This document shows, in pieces, positions 58,205 through 64,000 of a DNA stretch of 64,000 bases. The stretch is from NCBI GenBank assembly GCA_963082975.1, contig OY720344.1, positions 95,051,228 through 95,115,227 on the forward strand, in the 5' to 3' direction. The notes under the pieces are model-generated. The model was not told the origin of the DNA. It ran no database searches and saw only the letters and a program-made list of their open reading frames with translations. Origin of the DNA: Labia minor (Eukaryota > Arthropoda > Insecta > Dermaptera > Spongiphoridae). Position 1 is the stretch's first letter; every line of letters begins with the position of its first letter. Both the position numbers and the translations under genes were made by a program.

Positions 58205-59256
58205 CTAGCTGCTCCGAGCGCCTTCGGCGCTCTCCACACCTAGACGGGGGCTCCGCCCCCTGTACCCCCGAGAGATACATAGTATTTGGTTGAAAGTCTG
58301 TATGTAAAAGGTTTTCATCCATTTTGTTTCAATCAGTGTAAGTAGATAAGACATGTATTTGTTTTCTTGTAAATATATTTTAATTTAATCTATTATTATT
58401 GTATATGTTATATTTATCTAACTCTGTGTCTCTACAGTTTTCGAAAGTTCTTAGCCGCAGCATCCACATTTCTCTAAGCGTCCCTTTCCTGAGCTACAAC
58501 CAAATCCTACCCTGTCCCATCTCTCCCATGTCCCTTCCTTCATTGTCCACCCACCTTGGTCCTTGGTCTTCCACCGGATGTTTCCCAATCGGTTTCTCCC
58601 AATTTCTAGTTTCTCCAATTCCGACCACGTCCCCTTCCCATCCCAGCCTTCTCGATTTTATAACCTTAACTATATCTGGACATTATTTCTCGTTATGCCA
58701 TCACCGCCATCCCCCTGTGACCTCATCTTCCTTTGGCCTACAAATGCTGCGAACAATATTAATCTTACAAATACTCTAAATCTACTCTCGTCTCCCAGAG
58801 TCACCGATAGGGTGGCCAAACGTCCCGTCTTTAGGTGCTCTGTAGCATAATTCTTGAATTTTTTTGTTTAATTACATTTCGGTTGATTTTTCCTCAATTT
58901 CTCTAATCACGTGTCTCCTCTTCAAGTCCGATACATTTACCTAGCTAGAACACTCCATTCTTAAAATTTTAAATAGAGGGAGAAAGAGAGGTTCTAATTA
59001 TATATATATCTGTTTCTATGACAACACAAAAAAGTAAACAAATTACATACATACAAACACTCTCCTTTATATATATTTCTGGAAAATGGAACACCCGTAG
59101 CTCAGCTCAGGAGTTACCTAAGATTCTAATTTCTTTTTTATTTTTCATCATTTGAGGTACCCTTCACCTCAGAAAAATTTGGTTACCTTACTCCTTGTAT
59201 TTTAGGCTCTGGAGTTTTTTGCGTACAGACGGACACTATCGTATTAAATATATAGA
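58205..59256 (-). mobile_element. Helitron (1052 bp) with canonical ends and a copy-specific interior
   Basis: On the minus strand the 5' end is A|TCTATATATTTAATACG at 59256. The 3' end is a hairpin GAGCGCCGAAGGCGCTC followed by GGAGCAGCTAG and host T, ending at 58205. These are textbook Helitron termini: TC start, hairpin plus CTAG end, insertion between A and T. The 5' ~400 bp recur twice at 61811-63094. The stretch 58440-58845 is not in those copies and is unusually C/T-rich on the plus strand. It contains a continuous plus-strand open frame (58455-58850). It carries no Rep/helicase, so it is non-autonomous. Confidence 0.85.
58440..58850 (+). other. Possible captured fragment inside the Helitron
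   Basis: This interior block is absent from the related copies at 61811-63094; similarity stops at about 58846. It is GC-richer than the surroundings. Just upstream is an acceptor-like CTCTGTGTCTCTACAG (ending about 58438), and a plus-strand frame without a stop runs from after a TAG at about 58452 to TAA at 58850 (about 130 codons, Pro/Ser/Leu-rich: DLIFLWPTNAANNINLTNTL near the end). No family recognised. Capture of host sequence by the Helitron is an inference; a composition-driven open frame is the alternative. Confidence 0.4.
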
Positions 59257-59350
59257 TATTAATAAATATTAAATATTTAGTGAAAAAATATTAAAAATTA
59301 TAAAACTATCTAAATATTAATTAATAAAAGAACAATGAATAAATAATAAG

Positions 59351-59974
59351 TTGACCTGTGGCCAGGTCCGAACCGACCGACCGACGGTTTGAAATAAATT
59401 AATTTCCAGCTACAGAAACAATTTTAAATAATTTTAATATATCTATTAATGTAATAAAAAACAGATATGGATACATAAATAATAAATATAAACATTTTTA
59501 ATTTTATTTTATTTATAATATATATGTAAGACCAGGCTGTGACGTCATGAATGGCTGGATGACGACATATAATTTTAAATTAAGAAAAACCTATAAAGAT
59601 GATTTTTCTCGAGGATAAAACCAATACAAAGTGAATGATTCGTGATGATATGTAAAAAATCTCCTCATGTGAAATTTGGTGTGAAAATAACCCTTTCCTT
59701 CCTATCGTCGATCGCTAATACTACCACTTCCGGTTTCCGGATTTGCACCAAAAGTTGATCAATTCATCCTACTCATGCATTAAGTAAATATACCAAATTT
59801 CATCAAAATCCGTTGTGCCGTTCAGGCTGTACACATCTATAAGGACGGACGGACGGACAGACATCATGCTAAAAATACTTTTTTCTGTTAAGAAAATGCA
59901 TGATAAAAATCTCCACATGTGAAATTTGGTGTGAAAACAATACCTCCCTTACTATCGTCGGTCGGTAAAAATCA
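59351..59974 (-). repeat. ACCGACCGACG-ended interspersed repeat, copy 4
   Basis: A near full-length inverse copy of 14245-14870. It starts TTGACCTGTGGCCAGGTCCG and ends TACTATCGTCGGTCGGTAAA. It has the GGACGGACGGACGGACAGAC run and the GACGTCA palindrome but not the CGCCGGGCAACGCCGG hairpin block. Confidence 0.65.
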
Positions 59975-60002
59975 ATTAGTAATTTAATAAAATAAATTTC
60001 TT

Positions 60003-60290
60003 CAGCATTTCGAAACCTTATACCAGCCAAGACTGCTGCATCGATCTGTACAAGTGGTAATCAGAAGGAGCTATATCTGGTGAGTACGCTGGATGAAGCA
60101 GAAATTCCCATTTGAGCTGCAACAGTGTATCCTTACAATCCTTGCAACGTGTGGCCTAGCGTTGTCATGTGTCTGTTACTCACTGTTGCTCGTCTTTTTT
60201 GCAACAATACGTTGTTCTATTTACAACTGCAGTTATAGTTTCATTACGTTTTACCAGTTCGTAATAGACTACACCTTGCTGATCCCCCCC
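60003..60290 (-). pseudogene. Mariner transposase catalytic-domain fragment
   Basis: The minus strand shows HDNARPHVAR (second catalytic Asp), a frame change, then DTLLQLKWEFLLHPAYSPDI, continuing APSDYHLYRSMQQSWL (third Asp of the DD34D triad), then a stop. There are at least one frameshift and one stop. No terminal repeats found for this fragment. It lies 170 bp from a mariner whose own catalytic domain is deleted, but the two need not be related. Confidence 0.8.
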
Positions 60291-60463
60291 ATTTGTTTAG
60301 TAAGACTTTATGGGATGGATATTAAGAATAAATATTAATTTAGTCTTAAGTCTTAATTAAATTAAAGCCTAATTATTTCATTTTTAAATGTGATTCAATG
60401 GAAAAACATTTCCAATGCAATCGAATGCATCTTATATATCTATATATATATTTATATAATATA

Positions 60464-61198
60464 CGAGGTAGGGTCAAAAAGTTCGCGGAATTGGTTATTA
60501 AAAATTTATTAAAAATATTTATAACATTCTTACATTATTTCCCTTCAAAATACTCTCCTCCTGCATCTACACATTTATTCCACCGTTCATATAATTGTAA
60601 GAAACACTCTTGAAAGCCGTTTTTTGAAAGTTCCTTCAGCCGCTCCGTCCCATTTTCAATCACCTCTGACGAATCAGCAAAACGATGTCCCTTCAATGCC
60701 ATTTTTAACAGTGGAATTTTGCGCAGGAAGCTGTCATCTGCATCAGCCATTTCAATCAAGTCCCTGGACAGGGTCACTCTCATTTCCTTTTGCTCAGGGG
60801 ATAACATTTTTGGAACAAAGTGCAAGCAAACACGATGCATGTTCAAGTCATTATGAAGAATGCTGTGAACACTCCCATGTGAAATACCAACTTCAGAGGC
60901 AATATTATTGATGGTTGTTCGTCTGTCCGCACGCACAATTTGTCGAACGCGCTCAACATTGTCGTCTGTAGTGGAAGTGGAAGGCCGCCCAGTCCGAACG
61001 TCATCATCAATTGTTGTGCGACCGTCGCGAAAACGCTTATGCCACTCGTAAACTGCTGTTTTCTTCATCGCAGAATTTCCGTATGATTTTTTTACATTCA
61101 CTACCAGTTATGCCAACCTCACAAACAAAAATTTCCCTTTCAGCTAAGAAATACTTGACTATAAGCGACCATTCCGCGAACTTTTTGACCCTACCTCG
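60464..61198 (-). mobile_element. Internally deleted mariner (735 bp) with TA duplication
   Basis: Inverted ends CGAGGTAGGGTCAAAAAGTT (left) and the same on the right strand match over about 30 bp (through CGCGGAAT), flanked by TA on both sides (60462-60463 and 61199-61200). Inside is an open frame encoding the DNA-binding part joined in frame to the extreme C-terminus of the transposase, with the central catalytic part missing. Confidence 0.9.
60535..61101 (-). pseudogene. Mariner transposase lacking its DDE domain
   Basis: An uninterrupted 188-codon frame (GTG-initiated in the strict frame; the first ATG is at residue 12). It encodes YEWHKRFRDGRTTIDDDVRT, then RRTTINNIASEVGISHGSVH (the second helix-turn-helix), a linker and RDLIEMADADDSFLRKI. 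It then jumps in frame to PLLKMALKGHRFADSSEVIE and CFLQLYERWNKCVDAGGEYF, the family's C-terminus. About 150 residues holding the D..D..D triad, which normally starts just after FLRKI (ITGDE in relatives), are absent. The N-terminal ~35 residues are also out of frame (TAA just upstream). A protein made from it could bind the terminal repeats but not cut them. Confidence 0.85.
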
Positions 61199-61199
61199 T

Positions 61200-61810
61200 A
61201 TATAGTTAGAGATGCATTGAAAACGATTAACTATTAATAATAATAATAATTAAGGATAAAATAGTTAATGTTTACTTACCATCATTTCCACAGCCAACTA
61301 CCTTGGTGTCTTGTCTTATTCATTTTGAAAAATAAACTAAAAAATATTATCTTTATTTTTAATTTATCTATTTCTCTGGAATTGGTATTTGTAAAAAAAA
61401 ATAATTTAACTCCAAGAGTTGTTTAGTTTTTTACTTGTTTTAGAAATTTGTCCTAAGATATTCTCATTTAAAAATATATTAGCATTATTATTAGAATATA
61501 ATTAAAAAAGTATATTATTATTAGTATTTTTATTTATATCATAAATTATATTCATAATATAATATAAAATAATATATTATAATAAATTTATAATTAAATA
61601 TTTTAAATTTAATAGATACAATTTATAATTTAATTTCAATATTAAATTATTATAACGTAAAAGAAAAGGAAAGGTTAAATAAATTTAATATTATTAATTT
61701 TTTTAAATATTTATATATTTCAGATGTATATATTAAAAAGTTAAATACTATTAAAAAAATTAATTTCATACTGAAAATCAGTTTTTTTAATTTTCTAACT
61801 TAATTCCAAA
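61200..61810. other. AT-rich intergenic stretch
   Basis: No feature recognised between the mariner and the Helitron palindrome. Confidence 0.4.
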
Positions 61811-63094
61811 TCTATATATTTAATACGATAGTGTCCGTCTGTACGCAAAAAACTCCAGAGCCTAAACTACAAGGAGTAAGGTAACCAAATTTTTCTGAGG
61901 TGAAGGGTACCTCAAATGATGAAAAATAAAAAAGAAATTAGAATCTTAGGTAACTCCTGAGCTGAGCTGCGGGAGTTCCATTTTCCAGAAATATATATAA
62001 AGGAGAGTATTTGTATGTATGTAATTTGTTTGCTTTTTTGTTGTCATAGAAACAGATATATATATATAATTAGAACCTCTCTCTCTCCCTCTATTTAAAA
62101 TTTTAAAAAATTTCTTAAGCCAGGTAAATGAATTGGACTGGAAGAGGAGATATGTGATTAGAGAAATTGGGGAAAAATCAACCGAAATGTAATTAAACAA
62201 AAAAATTCAAGAATTATGATACGGATACGACTTACATACAATTAACATACAAAATGTAGAATTTGAAAAAGTATAAATATTTAAATACTTAAGATTTCTA
62301 ATCACGAAGGATAATAATATTCGAGAAGAATTTAAATCGACGTTGTAATTGAGTAACGCCTGTTATTATGCAGTAAAGGGGCTTATCTCATCAAAGAGGA
62401 TCAAAATTAAAATAAATAGAACAATTATTTTTCATGTTGATCGATGACTAGGGTGACCATATTTCGAAAACACCAAACCGGGACAAACGGTATACCTTTT
62501 TTTTAGAACTAAATTGAAAAAATTTTGAAAAAAAAATTACGTCGATTTAAATTCTTCTCGAATATTATTATCCTTCGTGATTAGAGATCTTAAGTATTTA
62601 AATATTTATACTTTTTCAAATTCTACATTTTGTATGTTAATTGTATATAAGTCGTATCCGTATCATAATTCTTGAATTCTCGGTTGATTTTTCCCCAATT
62701 TCTCTAATCACATGTCTCCTCTTCCAGTCCAATTCATTTACCTATCAATGTTGCATAAGGCATTTAAATTTCTTAATTTGGCTAGAACACTCCATTTTTT
62801 AAAATTTTAAATAGAGGGAGAGAGAGAGGTTCTAATTATATATATATCTGTTTCTATGACAGCACAAAAAAGTAAACAAATTACATACATACAAACACTC
62901 TCCTTTATATATATTTCTGGAAAATGGAACACCCGTAGCTCAGCTCAGGAGTTACCTAAGATTCTAATTTCTTTTTTATTTTTCATCATTTGAGATACCC
63001 TTCACCTCAGAAAAATTTGGTTACCTTACTCCTTGTATTTTAGGCTCTGGAGTTTTTTGCGTACAGACGGACACTATCGTATTAAATATATAGA
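61811..63094. repeat. Palindrome of two head-to-head Helitron 5' regions (533/556-bp arms)
   Basis: The left arm 61811-62343 starts A|TCTATATATTTAATACG. The right arm 62539-63094 is its inverse and starts with the same sequence on the minus strand at 63094, again after an A. Arms match closely apart from a ~50-bp segment around 62735-62790 (CATAAGGCATTTAAATTTC) that the left arm lacks. The ~195-bp centre contains CTAGGGTGACCATATTTCG, a hAT-like terminus, and no Helitron 3' end. Both outer ends are therefore Helitron 5' ends, which is not a normal Helitron structure. The same 5' region is at 58846-59256. Confidence 0.85.
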
Positions 63095-63488
63095 TATCTT
63101 TTAAATTTGGAATAAAATGCAATTTTATTGAAAATTAAATGTGTGAATTGATGTGAGAGGGGAAACCTACCTTACCTCATTGATTTCAAAGATAGCTCTA
63201 TTTTTTAATTTTCTTATTTATCATTTAATGTTTTATAATATAAAAATTTTAAAAGAATTTTATTTTGTTCTTATTTATGTAGGTACTATTTGAAGAAGAT
63301 ATTTTCCCACCCGGTAAATAACAACCTATTATCATTAAACGGAAACAATCATGTTGGTTGCATAATCATCAGGGGGCTTTTTTCTTTAGAAAAATACTGA
63401 ACTCTTTACAGTGTATATTTTTTATAATAATATTCAGAATACTTTAAAATATATTTATTTATTTTGCATTTCACTTTTCAATAGCAAC

Positions 63489-63532
<44 letters not shown>

Positions 63533-64000
63533 AAGTTTGCTTTAGTCTATTAAAGATAAATATCTAGTATGATTAATCGAGAGAGAGAGAGAGATTCTAT
63601 GAAAACACGCAACCCAATAAAAAAAATAAATGCAAAAAGTTAAGATGCTTTTTTATTTTTATAGTAATAGGAAAAGTAATCATTATTCGTTCATTCAATC
63701 GTCCCTGAATTCATTCCATTCACCTCCTGGGTTAGAGTATTTTTGATTCATTCATGAGAATTGTAATTCGAATTGAGATTAACATTACTTTATGGTATCG
63801 AGCAACACGCGAAGACCAACAATTTGTCAAATCATATAATGATCTTTACATACTAAAACATAAATATATAACATTGTAAATTTTAAAAATATATTTGTAA
63901 ATAAAATAAATAAAATGTTTTTCTAATGTTTAAATGAACTAACTCCTAACATCACTATTAATATTAATGACTATATAATGTTGTTCTTAATTCATATATA
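63095..64000. other. AT-rich intergenic stretch with microsatellites
   Basis: Contains a TA microsatellite (about 63491-63529) and a short GA run (63580-63594). No gene or element ends recognised. Confidence 0.45.

Noticed and set aside
1-64000. CRISPR arrays, bacterial operons or phage modules
   Set aside because: No regularly spaced identical repeats, no Shine-Dalgarno-led gene rows; exons and transposon types are eukaryotic.

Overview
The window looks like a piece of a strongly AT-rich, transposon-loaded arthropod (most likely insect) nuclear genome. The support is eukaryotic exons with GT/AG splice sites and very long introns, plus hAT, mariner/Tc1, Helitron, non-LTR and tRNA-derived SINE families typical of arthropods. 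I could not fix the order; Hemiptera-like is only a guess. No bacterial operons, rRNA genes or CRISPR arrays were seen.

Host gene: one plus-strand gene can be assembled. Five exons (9424-9511, 12072-12189, 30459-30635, 31238-31465, 46805-47194) join with consistent reading frame at every junction. They encode about 333 C-terminal residues of a single-pass membrane protein: a transmembrane helix, an arginine-rich stop-transfer stretch, then a long low-complexity cytoplasmic tail ending at a TAG stop, with a poly(A) signal about 250 bp later. The N-terminal ectodomain lies upstream, outside the window or in unseen exons. I do not recognise the protein. Its introns, of about 2.6, 18.3, 0.6 and 15.3 kb, hold most of the mobile elements.

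Region 1-9400 (upstream intron or intergenic): a decayed non-LTR ORF2 tail; a complete 3.14-kb hAT element with an uninterrupted BED-type transposase and a perfect 8-bp target duplication, nested in an older repeat; a broken GTF2IRD2-like hAT; and a near-perfect 677-bp tandem duplication.

Region 9400-47500 (the gene): mariner/Tc1 relics at 11489, 13515, 16998 and 31752; hAT MITEs at 28570 and 30908; Helitron-type repeats with 5' A|TC ends; a family with ACCGACCGACG ends; a 375-bp-arm inverted repeat at 21791-22788; a TTAA-flanked piggyBac-like MITE at 45362; an unclassified TIR element at 39541; and a few GC-richer islands in the introns.

Region 47500-64000 (downstream): a hAT MITE with a perfect target duplication just past the gene; a long featureless AT-rich stretch; a tRNA-headed SINE; a Helitron with canonical ends (58205-59256) that may carry a captured fragment; an internally deleted but still open mariner; and a 1.28-kb palindrome made of two head-to-head Helitron 5' ends. 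The elements appear to be independent insertions. I see no evidence of a multi-gene system working together here.
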